A stretch of DNA of 64,000 nt from Alteromonas sp. KC3 (GCF_016756315.1 NZ_AP024235.1:1364001-1428000); one strand, 5' to 3'; positions 1-9,496 are shown, counted from the first letter of the stretch. Numbers and translations: made by a program. Notes: a model not told the origin generated them from the letters alone.

Positions 1-1451
1 AGCTCTTCAAGAAGCGCCTTATTCGATGCTGCATCATGCATATCTGGTGCAAGAGACAGTGCTTCACTGTATTTCTCAATTGCCTCTTCAAAGCGCCCTA
101 ATTTAGCCAACGCGTTGCCCTGGTTATACAAGCTATCTGCGCCCTCAATAGCGTTATACGCATCAAGTGCTTTTTCGTAATCGCCAGATTTGTACAGTGC
201 AGAGGCTTTCCAAGAAGGATCGTTAAATTGGCTCGAAGCATCTTCAAAGCGTTCATTTTCATAATAAGAATGCGCTTCTTGGTCGTCGTTCAAAAAAGGT
301 TTTTGCCACCAAGAAAGCGAAGTCTCTGCACTGCGCTCTGCAAGGGGGGGGGCAACGTTCGTATTTTGCTGCGCATGCGCGGGCACTGGTAATGTTGGAC
401 TAAGTATTCCCACTAGCAAGATAAACAGTAGCCCTTTTCTAAACGCCAACGCTGCAAACGGAAGCATCGCGAGTACCAAATAGGCGCCCACTTCTTTCCA
501 TTGATCTCCTTGGTTGTTGTCTTCTTGCTTCTCTTCATCTGACGCTTTTCTCTGCGATAGAGAAAGTGAGGCTAGGGCGTTTATATCATTGTCATTTGAC
601 GTGAATGTTTCAAATGAACCGCCGCTTGCCTTAACAACGCCACTTACCGCACTATTGTTGAGTTTAGGAATGACAATACTGCCCGAGGCGTCTTTTAGTA
701 GCTCACCACTTAATTGACGTATTGGAGCACCTTGTGAGGTTCCCACTGTAAGTGCATTTACAGTGAAGGGAATAGACGAGACATACTCTTGTAACTCTTT
801 TTGTTGCTGAAAGTCGATACCGTCTGTAATCCAGTAAATCATTCCTGAGTTATAGCCTGCGTTATTTAGCAGTTGTGCTGCGCTTTCAATGCCTAATAAA
901 GGATCACTGCCCGGTACTGGCATGATCTCTGGCGATAGACTAGGCAATAGTGCTGTTATGTTATTCGCATCTTCAGTTAGGGGGGAAATAACGAAGGCAT
1001 CACCCGCGTAAGCAACAAGCCCCATTTCTCCCTCGCCAAGCGCATTGACGAGATCTATGGCTTTGTACTTTGCACGGGTGAGTCTGTCGGGTGTCATGTC
1101 AGTGGCGCGCATCGATAGTGACATATCTAGCACTATCACATGCCCCATTTTTAATTGATAAACAGGCTGTGGAAGTCGTTCCCACGTAGGGCCTGCCAAT
1201 GCAACTACGCTTATAAACCACACCAAGGCGAGCATCCAAAGCGGGGGGCGCTGTCCTTTCTCTGTTTTGCCAATAATCATATGTTGGTACAAATGGGGTG
1301 GGATGACCGCTTGCCAGCCCGACTGCGTAGCAACATTACGCTTTAACCAGATAAGCAATAATAACAAAGGTATCAATGCGAAAAACCAGACCGGTCGTAA
1401 AAAGTGAAAGTCACCTAATTGTAAAAACGAAGGTAAAACCGAAAAATCCAT
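1..1451 (-). CDS. VWA-domain and TPR protein (BatB/BatC-like), C-terminus outside window
   Basis: About 483 residues are visible and the reading frame leaves the window at base 1, so the C-terminus is missing. Near the N-terminus are two hydrophobic segments (around residues 15-35 and 65-80). A von Willebrand A domain follows with the metal-site motif DMSLS (about residue 107). Another membrane segment lies near residue 330, and then TPR-like helices with the spacing of ALYKSGDYEKAL and GNALAKLGRFEEA. This layout is that of BatB fused to BatC in aerotolerance-type operons. The start ATG overlaps the upstream stop as TAATG, which suggests translational coupling. Its coding strand contains a run of nine C within a Pro-Pro stretch. 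Such membrane VWA proteins are thought to work with MoxR ATPases in envelope protein maturation or stress. The exact role is unknown. Confidence 0.88.
   Translation of the reverse strand, partial: MDFSVLPSFLQLGDFHFLRPVWFFALIPLLLLLIWLKRNVATQSGWQAVIPPHLYQHMIIGKTEKGQRPPLWMLALVWFISVVALAGPTWERLPQPVYQLKMGHVIVLDMSLSMRATDMTPDRLTRAKYKAIDLVNALGEGEMGLVAYAGDAFVISPLTEDANNITALLPSLSPEIMPVPGSDPLLGIESAAQLLNNAGYNSGMIYWITDGIDFQQQKELQEYVSSIPFTVNALTVGTSQGAPIRQLSGELLKDASGSIVIPKLNNSAVSGVVKASGGSFETFTSNDNDINALASLSLSQRKASDEEKQEDNNQGDQWKEVGAYLVLAMLPFAALAFRKGLLFILLVGILSPTLPVPAHAQQNTNVAPPLAERSAETSLSWWQKPFLNDDQEAHSYYENERFEDASSQFNDPSWKASALYKSGDYEKALDAYNAIEGADSLYNQGNALAKLGRFEEAIEKYSEALSLAPDMHDAASNKALLEE
344..352. repeat. 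G9/C9 homopolymer inside a coding region
   Basis: Nine consecutive G on the plus strand (C on the coding strand) lie within the VWA-TPR gene and encode Ala-Pro-Pro-Leu. The frame is open on both sides with nine bases, so the present length is the functional one. Runs of this length are prone to slippage. Confidence 0.9.
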
Positions 1452-2497
1452 TATCTTGTCACCTCACTGTCCATGGACTTATCGTTACGCAATCCACGCT
1501 TTTGGTTTATAGCGTGAAAAGTGCTTGCTGCTATTGCGCCAAAAACCCAGCATAAAGACAGGAAAAGTGCTAACGCTAATGGGTAGTAAAAGAGTGCTGT
1601 TAGCGGGCGCATTTTTCTCGCTTCACCCTCTATCGGTTCTAATTCATCGAGCTGTTGATAAATAGCCTGCAGTTCTTGTGCGTTGCGAGCTCTGAAGTAT
1701 TGACCACCTGTTGATGTTGCAATATCGGTTAGCATGTCTTCGTCAAGCTCTTGAGACGGGTTGATTTGTCTGCTGCCAAAAAAACTTTGTATCAGCATTT
1801 TATCTGCCCCTACACCAATGGTGTACACTTTCACGCCTTTGTTGATTGCCAGTTCTTTGGCCTGTTCAGGCGTGATATTACCAGCCGTATTTTGACCATC
1901 GGTCAGTAATATCAGTACGTTATTTGACTCTTCTCGTTCGTCAAAACGCTTCACTGCTAGACCAATTGCATCACCAATAGCGGTTTGCTCACCGACCAGG
2001 CCTATTACGGCCTCACTCAATAGGGTTGAAACCGTGTCTCTGTCGTACGTCAAAGGCGCTTGAACGTACGCCGTGTCTGCAAAGAGTATTAGACCAATAC
2101 GGTCGCCAACGCGTCGTTGAATAAAGTCATAAACAACTGACTTCGTCATAGTTAGTCGATTAACCTGACGGCCGTTGAGTTGCATGTCATCTATTTTCAT
2201 ACTGCCTGATAAATCGACTGCCAGCATCATTTCACGGCCTTCATTGGGAATACTAATGGGGTCACCTAACCATTGTGGCCGAGCGGCAGCAGTAACTAAC
2301 AAAAGCCAAATTAGCGCGCTTATCACCATTGGGAATGTGCGTTTGGCGATGACATTATCAGATACCGCTTCACGTGGTCGAAGCGCAGGAACTCTTAGCG
2401 CTGCTAGCTGAGTATCTGCTGTTTTTGGCACAATCAATCGAACAATAAAAGGAAGGGGAAGCGCAAAAAATACCCACCACCAAGAAAACTCAAGCAT
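1451..2497 (-). CDS. VWA-domain membrane protein (BatA-like)
   Basis: I place the start at the ATG reading MLEFSWWW, because GGAGG lies just upstream and the ATG overlaps the preceding gene's stop by a few bases. A longer frame to 2569 exists but would run far into the upstream gene. The protein has about 348 residues: two N-terminal hydrophobic segments, a VWA domain with MIDAS motif DLSGS and a later TDG motif, and a C-terminal membrane segment near the end. This is the BatA layout. VWA domains bind a divalent metal and mediate protein contacts. With MoxR, DUF58 and DUF4381 proteins encoded upstream in an overlapping operon, it probably forms part of an inner-membrane complex. The substrate is unknown. 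Confidence 0.88.
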   Translation of the reverse strand: MLEFSWWWVFFALPLPFIVRLIVPKTADTQLAALRVPALRPREAVSDNVIAKRTFPMVISALIWLLLVTAAARPQWLGDPISIPNEGREMMLAVDLSGSMKIDDMQLNGRQVNRLTMTKSVVYDFIQRRVGDRIGLILFADTAYVQAPLTYDRDTVSTLLSEAVIGLVGEQTAIGDAIGLAVKRFDEREESNNVLILLTDGQNTAGNITPEQAKELAINKGVKVYTIGVGADKMLIQSFFGSRQINPSQELDEDMLTDIATSTGGQYFRARNAQELQAIYQQLDELEPIEGEARKMRPLTALFYYPLALALFLSLCWVFGAIAASTFHAINQKRGLRNDKSMDSEVTR

Positions 2498-3098
2498 TGG
2501 TAGCCTCCATAGTGTCGCTACTCGAACTTGCTTTTTCGGCTTCTTTACCCGCTTTTTCAAAGCGAGCATTTAGCAGCCACAGTTTTACTGCTTGAGAACA
2601 GCGCTTGAAATCACTTTCAGATGGGGTCTTCTGGTATGCGTTTTTTGCAAGTAAGTCAAAGCCTTGTGCAATATCATCGTGGGCTTTTGAACTCTTTTTC
2701 AGCAAAAAGGCATACCATGCGTTACCGTGAAGTGCACAAACGCGTTGTGGGTCGTAATACGTCAGGGCAGTGCGTTTTAACAAGCCATTAAGCGCAAGCG
2801 GCCAATCATCATCAGTAGGTTTTATTTCTTCTAGTAATGCGAGCGCTTGCTTGCGAGGTTTATTAAACCGAATGTGGTTTAGTACCCATCGAGTTAGGCA
2901 GTATAAAATACCAATTATTATTGCACCTAGTGCCCACCATCCCCAATCGAGAGGCCAGAAGTTTACGTCACTTGGAACGTGAATATCTTTTAGCTGTGCC
3001 AAAGGATCGTCCACTGGCGCGATATTAGTGGGTAAGCTACTTGGCATAGTTGCCTGGGGAGATATGTTAGCGTTTGGTATTTGCTGCGACTGCATCAC
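2490..3098 (-). CDS. DUF4381 domain membrane protein
   Basis: The 202-residue protein has a Pro/Asn/Gln-rich N-terminus of about 45 residues, then the motif LDWGWWALGAIIIGILY forming one transmembrane helix (about residues 50-70), followed by a helical cytoplasmic part. This matches DUF4381 proteins, which are regularly encoded between DUF58 and VWA genes in MoxR operons. Its start overlaps the end of the DUF58 gene by four bases, and its end overlaps the next gene's start, so all are probably translationally coupled. No catalytic motif is visible. A membrane adaptor role is an inference from context. Confidence 0.82.
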   Translation of the reverse strand: MMQSQQIPNANISPQATMPSSLPTNIAPVDDPLAQLKDIHVPSDVNFWPLDWGWWALGAIIIGILYCLTRWVLNHIRFNKPRKQALALLEEIKPTDDDWPLALNGLLKRTALTYYDPQRVCALHGNAWYAFLLKKSSKAHDDIAQGFDLLAKNAYQKTPSESDFKRCSQAVKLWLLNARFEKAGKEAEKASSSSDTMEATNA

Positions 3099-4057
3099 AA
3101 TTGCTCCCTTTGCATACTTTGAAGTTGGTCATCAAGGGGAATACCGGCTGAAACGGTAAAACGGGAGATATTATTTTTTTTCAGGATGTCGTTGATAAAC
3201 GTATTTTGCTCATTTCGCCATTGCTTGTATTGTTCATGCTCGGTTGCATCACCAAGCAACCATTGCTGCTGAGTGTTCCCATCAGAAACACTCACAGCTT
3301 GCATACTTGTAAGAGAAGGTAGGCAGTATTCTATAGGATCATTGATCACAACCGCACGCACTTCACAATGTCGCGTAAGATGGTTTAAGTGGCCAATAGC
3401 TTGTGTACTTAGATGTTGAAAATCTGACACTAAATAGACCAAGCTACCAGGGCGGGCGAGACGGCGTGCTCTGGCACAGGCTTGCGCGAACGCATCATCA
3501 TCACTTTCCTTGTTTGGCTTATTTTGCTGGCTTTGCTGGTGTAGCTCAAGAAGTTCATGACATACACGAAGCACTGCTTTTTTTCGGGTTAGTGGCTTAA
3601 TTTCTTTATGTTGTGTGGCATTAAAAATAAGCGCGCCTACTTTGTCTCCGCGAGCTGCAGCTGACCAACTTATCAGTGAGCACACGTGTGAAGCTTGTAC
3701 GGCTTTAGTCAGCAGTTGCGTACCAAACGCCATCGAAGGCAGATAATCGCAAAACAAGAAAACCGGACGTTCCCGCTCTTCGCGATAAACCTTAGTGTGC
3801 GTTTTTCCTGTTCGCGCAGTCACGCGCCAGTCAATTGCACGAATATCATCGCCGCTCTGGTAGTGACGAGCTTCATCAAACTCCATACCACGGCCTTTGT
3901 GCTTCGTTAAATAGCTACCAGCAAGTCGAGCTTGAGGGGCTCGTTTAGGCGCAAGACTGAACAGTTTAGCGAGCTGTTGATATCGCAACAATTCACCAGT
4001 GGATAAATTCACCCCATCGCTCAGCAACTTCTGAAGCTGTGCTTGAACATTTATCAT
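3095..4057 (-). CDS. DUF58 domain protein (MoxR-associated)
   Basis: The 320-residue protein carries the DUF58 signature: around residues 55-95 are GRGMEFDEARHYQSGDD and then IRAIDWRVTARTG. The C-terminal half resembles a degenerate VWA fold, with LVYLVSDFQ and a predicted Rossmann-like strand order. DUF58 proteins are almost always encoded beside MoxR ATPases, as here, where only three bases separate it from the MoxR stop. It has no clear membrane segment, unlike longer DUF58 proteins with two N-terminal helices, so it is probably cytosolic. The biochemical function of the family is not established. It likely links the ATPase to the VWA proteins. Confidence 0.88.
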   Translation of the reverse strand: MINVQAQLQKLLSDGVNLSTGELLRYQQLAKLFSLAPKRAPQARLAGSYLTKHKGRGMEFDEARHYQSGDDIRAIDWRVTARTGKTHTKVYREERERPVFLFCDYLPSMAFGTQLLTKAVQASHVCSLISWSAAARGDKVGALIFNATQHKEIKPLTRKKAVLRVCHELLELHQQSQQNKPNKESDDDAFAQACARARRLARPGSLVYLVSDFQHLSTQAIGHLNHLTRHCEVRAVVINDPIEYCLPSLTSMQAVSVSDGNTQQQWLLGDATEHEQYKQWRNEQNTFINDILKKNNISRFTVSAGIPLDDQLQSMQREQL

Positions 4058-4060
4058 AAT

Positions 4061-5017
4061 TTACGGTACTGCTACAGTGGTGACAATTTTGTCCAAAACA
4101 TCATTTACCGTTACGCCTTCAGCTTCTGCTTGATACGACAGAATAATTCTGTGACGCAACACATTGTGAACCACCGCTTGAATATCATCTGGACCTACAA
4201 AGTCTCTCCCACTTAGCCATGCATGGGCGCGGGCACAGCGGTCAAGGCTTATCGTTGCTCGAGGGCTTGTACCCATTGCAATCCATTGTGCCAAGTTAGC
4301 GTCAAACTTTTCAGGTTGTCTTGTGGCAACAATGAGCTGAACGAGGTATTGCTCTAATTCAGGTGCCATGTATAGCGAAAGGGCTTCTTTCCGCGACGTA
4401 AAAATATCGTCTTGAGTCAGGGTAGGCGGTGTCACTGGTGGCTCTGATAGTGCCTCTCCGCGCGTTAAGCGTAAAATTTCAAGTTCAGTTTCCGCTCCTG
4501 GATAATCAATATCGACATGCATTAAGAAGCGATCTAATTGTGCTTCTGGAAGGGGATAAGTACCTTCTTGCTCGAGTGGGTTTTGTGTAGCCATTACTAG
4601 AAACAAGGGAGGCAACGGGTAAGTTTTACTACCCACCGTTATTTGTCTTTCTGCCATGGCTTCAAGTAACGCCGATTGAACCTTTGCTGGCGCGCGGTTT
4701 ATTTCATCCGCTAATACTAGATTGTGAAAAAGTGGGCCTTTTTGAAATACGAATTCGCCCGTTTCAGGACGGTAAATATCCGTACCCGTCAAATCAGCGG
4801 GTAACAAATCTGGTGTGAACTGGACACGGTGAAAGTCGCCGTCGACACCGTTTGCAAGTGCATTAATTGCGCGTGTTTTAGCAAGTCCCGGAGGCCCTTC
4901 AACAAGTAGATGCCCATCGGCGAGAAGTGCGATAAGAAGACTTTTAGTCAGCGCGTGTTGGCCAATGATTTGTTGATTTAAATAAGCATGTAACTGTTGA
5001 AACTGCTCTGCTGCCAT
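4061..5017 (-). CDS. MoxR-family AAA+ ATPase
   Basis: The 318-residue protein shows the MoxR features: Walker A GPPGLAKT near residue 40 (the Ala-Lys-Thr form is normal for MoxR), Walker B with DEINRAPAKVQ near 105, sensor 1 MATQNP near 140, and a C-terminal lid with SPRATISLDRCARAHA. MoxR ATPases act as chaperone-like AAA+ rings and usually partner with VWA proteins, which follow in the same operon. It is the first gene of the minus-strand operon, and its promoter must lie in the 360-base gap it shares with fadI. The identification is firm at family level. The clients are unknown. Confidence 0.93.
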   Translation of the reverse strand: MAAEQFQQLHAYLNQQIIGQHALTKSLLIALLADGHLLVEGPPGLAKTRAINALANGVDGDFHRVQFTPDLLPADLTGTDIYRPETGEFVFQKGPLFHNLVLADEINRAPAKVQSALLEAMAERQITVGSKTYPLPPLFLVMATQNPLEQEGTYPLPEAQLDRFLMHVDIDYPGAETELEILRLTRGEALSEPPVTPPTLTQDDIFTSRKEALSLYMAPELEQYLVQLIVATRQPEKFDANLAQWIAMGTSPRATISLDRCARAHAWLSGRDFVGPDDIQAVVHNVLRHRIILSYQAEAEGVTVNDVLDKIVTTVAVP

Positions 5018-5378
5018 TTTGCAAAATTCCGTTTGAGTTATCTTTATTAAGGAAGTGTCAGTCGATGGGTTTATGTTCTAAAGAACACGTTTAAAACACC
5101 ATTCACAATGACACAAAACAGACTATGTTTTCCATATAAGGTTCATTCTATCTTTCTTCAAGTCGTTTAATCGCAATAAATCTGCGACGTATTACGCTGA
5201 TCAACAATGAACAGAAAGCACGTATACCCATCTAACAAATGTTACATTTATCATGACACCTTAACGGCATAATTTGCTATTTTGTTCATTGTTTGTAAAA
5301 ATCGGGTGTATTACAGGTCTGACCACTTAATGTGAGTGCTATCGCTCAACTCAATTAGGTCATTAATTTAGGTGCATT
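5018..5378. other. Divergent intergenic region between moxR-like gene and fadI
   Basis: The 361-base, AT-rich gap must carry promoters for both the minus-strand MoxR operon and the plus-strand fadIJ operon. It contains an odd palindrome at 5237-5249 (AAATGT-T-ACATTT) that could be an operator. I could not identify a convincing FadR or PsrA site by eye, and no coding potential was seen. Confidence 0.5.
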
Positions 5379-6689
5379 ATGGCAACAAAACAATCAGTTA
5401 CTACCCGAGAGGGTGATCGCATCGCCATTGTCGCGGGGTTACGTACTCCGTTTGCAAAAATGGCGACATATTTCCACGGCGTACCGGCTGTTGATTTAGG
5501 TAAAATGGTCGTAAACGAACTACTCGTTCGCCATGGTGTTCAAAAAGAGTGGGTTGACCAAGTTGTTTATGGTCAAGTTGTTCAAATGCCTGAAGCTCCA
5601 AATATTGCGCGTGAAATCGTGCTTGGTACCGGCATGAACGTACATACCGATGCGTATAGTGTTTCTCGCGCGTGTGCGACCAGCTTCCAATCTGCAGTGA
5701 ATATCGCTGAAAGTATGATGGCAGGTACAGTACAAGTTGGTATCGCAGGTGGTGCAGATTCAACATCGGTATCACCGATTGGTGTTTCAAAAAACTTAGC
5801 GCGCGCACTAGTTGACCTTCAAAAGACCAAAACGTTGGGTCAGAAGCTCAATATTTTTAAGCGTCTTAAGTTAAAAGACTTGGCGCCAGTGCCTCCGGCA
5901 GTAGCAGAATACTCAACAGGCCTTTCAATGGGCCAAACTGCAGAGCAAATGGCTAAAACCCATCAAATTTCTCGTGAAGATCAAGACAAACTAGCACACC
6001 GCTCTCATAGTCTTGCGGCCGAAAGTTGGGAAGCAGGAAAGCTGTCTAGTGAAGTAATGACGGCTTATGCAGAACCGTATAAAGGTGCACTTGAGCGCGA
6101 CAATAACGTGCGTTTCGATTCTAAGCTAGAAGGGTATGCGAAGCTTCGTCCTGTATTTGATAAAAAGTACGGCTCGGTAACTGCGGCTAACGCTACACCA
6201 CTTACCGACGGCGCATCAGCGGTGCTTATGATGACAGAAAGTCGCGCTAAAGAACTTGGTTACACGCCATTGGGCTACATCAAGAGCTATGCGTTTTCTG
6301 CTATCGATGTATGGGAAGATATGCTGATGGGGCCGTCTTATGCTACGCCAATCGCATTAGACCGTGCGGGTATGACCCTTAACGACTTAACGCTTATCGA
6401 AATGCATGAAGCTTTCGCTGCACAAACACTGGCTAACGTAAAAATGTTCGCGAGTGACAAATTTGCTCAAGAGAAACTGGGCAGAAGTAAAGCAACTGGC
6501 GAGATTGATATGGATAAATTCAACGTAATGGGAAGCTCAATTGCCTATGGCCACCCATTTGCCGCAACAGGTACGCGTATGATCACGCAGATGTTGAATG
6601 AATTAAACCGTCGTGGCGGTGGTACAGGTCTACTGACTGCATGTGCGGCGGGTGGTCTTGGTGCCGCAATGATTGTGGAGACAGAATAA
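5379..6689 (+). CDS. fadI: Acetyl-CoA C-acyltransferase FadI (3-ketoacyl-CoA thiolase)
   Basis: The 436-residue thiolase cleaves 3-ketoacyl-CoA with free CoA to give acetyl-CoA and a shortened acyl-CoA, the last step of beta-oxidation. The nucleophilic Cys is in [11 protein letters not shown] (about residue 99). Near the C-terminus are the general-base His in [10 protein letters not shown] and the second active Cys in [12 protein letters not shown]. Its length and the following fadJ match the FadI subfamily (E. coli FadI 436 residues) rather than FadA, which pairs with FadB. It starts at ATG, about 360 bases from the divergent MoxR gene, and ends one base before the fadJ start, so the two form an operon encoding a trifunctional-type complex. 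Confidence 0.96.
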   Translation: MATKQSVTTREGDRIAIVAGLRTPFAKMATYFHGVPAVDLGKMVVNELLVRHGVQKEWVDQVVYGQVVQMPEAPNIAREIVLGTGMNVHTDAYSVSRACATSFQSAVNIAESMMAGTVQVGIAGGADSTSVSPIGVSKNLARALVDLQKTKTLGQKLNIFKRLKLKDLAPVPPAVAEYSTGLSMGQTAEQMAKTHQISREDQDKLAHRSHSLAAESWEAGKLSSEVMTAYAEPYKGALERDNNVRFDSKLEGYAKLRPVFDKKYGSVTAANATPLTDGASAVLMMTESRAKELGYTPLGYIKSYAFSAIDVWEDMLMGPSYATPIALDRAGMTLNDLTLIEMHEAFAAQTLANVKMFASDKFAQEKLGRSKATGEIDMDKFNVMGSSIAYGHPFAATGTRMITQMLNELNRRGGGTGLLTACAAGGLGAAMIVETE

Positions 6690-6690
6690 G

Positions 6691-8847
6691 ATGAGTCAGG
6701 AACAAGACATGACAAATGAAGCACAACCCGCTTCAGGCGCTTTTTCTCTTACTAAGCAAGACAATGGTGTTGCTATTCTTAGCATGGATGTGCCTGGCGA
6801 AAGCATGAACACGTTAAAGGCTGAGTTCGGTGACGAAATATCAGCCATGCTAGATGACATCGAGAGCGACAGCAGCATTAAAGGTGTTGTATTGACCAGT
6901 GGCAAGCCGAGTTCATTTGTTGCAGGTGCAGATATTACTATGCTGGCGGCGTGTAAGACCGCTGAAGATGCCACAACTATCGCAGCTGGCGGTCAAGCCA
7001 TATTCGATAGAATTGAAAGCATGAAAGCGACATTTGTTGCGGCCATTCATGGTCCAGCGCTAGGTGGTGGCTTAGAGTTAGCTCTTGCTTGTCACTATCG
7101 TGTTTGTACCGATTCACCAAGCACGCAATTAGGTTTGCCAGAAGTACAGCTAGGGCTTTTACCTGGTAGTGGTGGTACTCAGCGACTGCCGCGTCTTATT
7201 GGTATTCAGCAAGCTATGAAAATGATGCTTACTGGTGCGCCAGCACGAGCAAAGCAAGCGAAGAAGTACGGTATTGTTGATGATGTGGTTCCACACAGCG
7301 TGCTATTAAAAGTTGCTGAGCAATTTGCGCTTAAGCGCAAACCTGAACGCGAAGCGCCTCAAAAAGGCGTTATGAATAAAATGCTGGAAAATACAGGTCC
7401 AGGCCGAGGCATGTTATTCAAGAAGGCACGCGAAGCTACATTTGCAAAAACTAAAGGCAACTATCCTGCGCCAGGTTACATCATTGATGTAATTGAAACG
7501 GGCATGAATGATGGTATGAAAGCGGGCCTGAAAGCTGAAGCAGAAGCTTTTGGTAAGCTAGTAATGACGCCAGAGTCATTCCAACTTCGTCAAATTTTCT
7601 TTGCAACTACAGAAATGAAGAAAGAAAACGGCGTTGAGGGCGTAAAACCAGAAAAAATGAAGAAAGTTGGTGTTCTTGGTGGCGGCTTAATGGGCGGTGG
7701 AATTGCCTATGTAACCTCGACTAAAGCGGGTGTGCCAGTACGTATAAAAGACGTACGTGCTGAAGGCATAGCTAATGCTATGAAGTACAGCTACGACATT
7801 CTCAATAAGAAAGTTAAAAAGCGCTTCATGCGCAATAGCGAGATGCAAAAGCAGCTAGCCTTATTAACAGGTACGCTTGATTACAGTGGATATCAAGATG
7901 CTGATATCGTGGTTGAAGCGGTGTTTGAAGATCTAGATCTTAAGCAAAAGATGGTTGATGATATCGAAACTAACTGCAAAGAAAGTACGATTTTCGCATC
8001 AAACACCTCGTCTATTCCCATTACGCAAATTGCGGCGAAAGCAGCGCGACCTGAAAATGTGATTGGTCTTCACTATTTCTCGCCAGTTGATAAGATGCCT
8101 TTGGCCGAAGTTATTGCTCATGAAAAAACCTCAGACCAAGTTATTTCTTCAACTGTTGAATTTGCTAAGAAACAGGGCAAAACCCCTGTGGTTGTTAAGG
8201 ACGGTGCCGGTTTTTATGTTAACCGCATACTTGCCCCATACATGAACGAGGCCGCAAACCTTATTCTAGACGGTGAGCCAATTGAGCATATTGACAAGTC
8301 TTTGGTTAAGTTCGGTTTCCCAGTGGGCCCAGTAAAACTGCTTGATGAAGTAGGTATTGACGTAGGCACTAAGATCATTCCTTTCTTGGTTGAAGCGTTT
8401 GGCGACCGTTTTACTGCACCTAGTGCGTTTGACAAGGTGTTAGCTGATGGCCGTAAGGGTAAGAAAAACCAAAAAGGTTTTTATTCTTACGAGGGTAAAA
8501 AGCCGGGCAAAGAAGTTGATGAAAGCATTTATTCGCTTCTTGGGTTGTCACCCTCTGCTAAACTTAGCGAAAAAGAAGTTGCAGAGCGCTGCGTGCTTAT
8601 GATGCTAAATGAAGCAGCTCGTTGCCTTGATGAAGGCGTGATTCGCAATGCGCGAGACGGAGACATAGGTGCCATTTTCGGTATTGGCTTCCCGCCATTC
8701 TTAGGTGGTCCTTTCCGTTACATGGATAGCCTTGGCATTAAGCATGTGGTCGCAAGATTAAATCATTACGCAACTGCAGTAGGCGGTAAATTTGCGCCTG
8801 CAGACATTTTAGTGAAGATGGCTGAATCTGATCAATCTTTTTACTAA
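6691..8847 (+). CDS. fadJ: Fatty-acid oxidation multifunctional enzyme FadJ
   Basis: I choose the ATG at 6691, ten bases after GGAG and one base past the fadI stop. A GTG frame begins slightly earlier. The 718-residue protein has an N-terminal enoyl-CoA hydratase domain with oxyanion-hole segments SSFVAGADI and GPALGGGLELALACH and the acidic residues in LPEVQLGLLPGSGGTQRL. A C-terminal 3-hydroxyacyl-CoA dehydrogenase domain begins near residue 320 with the NAD motif GVLGGGLMGGGIA and later SNTSSIPI and GLHYFSPVDKMPL. It performs hydration and dehydrogenation, and FadI completes the cycle. Length and gene order match FadJ. A strong terminator follows the stop. Confidence 0.96.
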   Translation: MSQEQDMTNEAQPASGAFSLTKQDNGVAILSMDVPGESMNTLKAEFGDEISAMLDDIESDSSIKGVVLTSGKPSSFVAGADITMLAACKTAEDATTIAAGGQAIFDRIESMKATFVAAIHGPALGGGLELALACHYRVCTDSPSTQLGLPEVQLGLLPGSGGTQRLPRLIGIQQAMKMMLTGAPARAKQAKKYGIVDDVVPHSVLLKVAEQFALKRKPEREAPQKGVMNKMLENTGPGRGMLFKKAREATFAKTKGNYPAPGYIIDVIETGMNDGMKAGLKAEAEAFGKLVMTPESFQLRQIFFATTEMKKENGVEGVKPEKMKKVGVLGGGLMGGGIAYVTSTKAGVPVRIKDVRAEGIANAMKYSYDILNKKVKKRFMRNSEMQKQLALLTGTLDYSGYQDADIVVEAVFEDLDLKQKMVDDIETNCKESTIFASNTSSIPITQIAAKAARPENVIGLHYFSPVDKMPLAEVIAHEKTSDQVISSTVEFAKKQGKTPVVVKDGAGFYVNRILAPYMNEAANLILDGEPIEHIDKSLVKFGFPVGPVKLLDEVGIDVGTKIIPFLVEAFGDRFTAPSAFDKVLADGRKGKKNQKGFYSYEGKKPGKEVDESIYSLLGLSPSAKLSEKEVAERCVLMMLNEAARCLDEGVIRNARDGDIGAIFGIGFPPFLGGPFRYMDSLGIKHVVARLNHYATAVGGKFAPADILVKMAESDQSFY

Positions 8848-8864
8848 ATAGTAAATATAGTGTT

Positions 8865-8893
8865 AAAAACCGGGCTTTGCCCGGTTTTTTTGT
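8865..8893 (+). terminator. Intrinsic terminator after fadJ
   Basis: The stem AACCGGGC / GCCCGGTT with a TTT loop is followed by a run of T. It lies 18 bases after the fadJ stop, and the A-run on the other side may let it work on the opposite strand as well. Confidence 0.9.
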
Positions 8894-9043
8894 ATGTAAT
8901 GCTCGTTTTTGCTGGTTTATTGTTCATTTTTGGGTAAAATTCGCGCTGTTTAAATTTTGAGTAGTCAAATTGTTGGCACCTTAATCAGGCACCTATCAAT
9001 TAAATTGATAAGTTTGGGTGTATTTGAAGTTTCAGGAGACGCT

Positions 9044-9241
9044 GTGATATCACTTGTTGTACTTAGCGCAATATGCTCTGTCTATTTCTACGTGGAAGCG
9101 TTCAAGTGGGGAATGCATGCTAAAAAGTGGGCTTTGGGTGGCCTTATACTAGGGCCTATATTACTCCCTATGTTCTCTATATCGCGACATATTCATTGGC
9201 GCAATGCAGTAGGCTTTAATAACCTTTATATCGCCGCCTAG
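9044..9241 (+). CDS. Small hydrophobic protein of unknown function
   Basis: I place the start at GTG 9044 because AGGAG precedes it by five bases. A longer frame from a TTG at 8957 lacks such a site. The product is about 65 residues. It has one hydrophobic segment at the N-terminus (about residues 2-20) and a second around residues 31-47 containing ALGGLILGPILLP. A basic, aromatic tail follows. It is probably a small inner-membrane protein with two helices. It stands between the fadJ terminator and another terminator, so it is a transcript of its own. No family is recognised. Confidence 0.6.
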   Translation: MISLVVLSAICSVYFYVEAFKWGMHAKKWALGGLILGPILLPMFSISRHIHWRNAVGFNNLYIAA

Positions 9242-9282
9242 GCTTTTGTAGTCTCTTTTCTAAGTCTGCCAAATTGAAGACG

Positions 9283-9311
9283 AAAAAAAAGAGAGCTTTG
9301 CTCTCTTTTTT
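9283..9311. terminator. Bidirectional intrinsic terminator
   Basis: An A8 run, the stem GAGAG / CTCTC with loop CTTTG, and a T6 run form a symmetrical terminator between two converging small genes (plus-strand gene ending 9241 and minus-strand gene ending 9332). It can serve both. Confidence 0.88.
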
Positions 9312-9331
9312 AGAATTCGGAATGGGTAGAC

Positions 9332-9496
9332 TTACCAGCCAACACCAACGCCACCGCCTGACTTTGGCTTAATATTTTGTGGCTGAGTAATAGTCTCTTT
9401 TTGAGAGTCGCTTACAGGTTTAGCACCTTCTTGCTTATCTGCTGCTACTGGCGTGGTGGTAGAAAGTACTAGTGCAACCGCGTACTCTTTCAACAT
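9332..9496 (-). CDS. Small probably exported peptide with Gly-rich C-terminus
   Basis: The ATG at 9496 is preceded by AGAGGAA at a good distance. An upstream in-frame start at 9532 is less well supported. The 54-residue product begins with a lysine, then a hydrophobic stretch (about residues 5-20) ending in TPVAADKQ, which resembles a signal peptide cut after VAA. The mature part would be about 34 polar residues rich in Lys, Gln and Ser, ending in GGGVGVGW. No homologue is recognised. The clean start, ribosome site and dedicated terminator support expression. Function is unknown. Confidence 0.55.
   Translation of the reverse strand: MLKEYAVALVLSTTTPVAADKQEGAKPVSDSQKETITQPQNIKPKSGGGVGVGW

Noticed and set aside
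5237..5249. AAATGT-T-ACATTT palindrome as a FadR or PsrA site
   Set aside because: It does not match the consensus I know for either regulator, so it is left as an unassigned palindrome.
5401..5808. 135-codon minus-strand frame opposite fadI
   Set aside because: It is antisense to a conserved thiolase and its translation shows no known motif.
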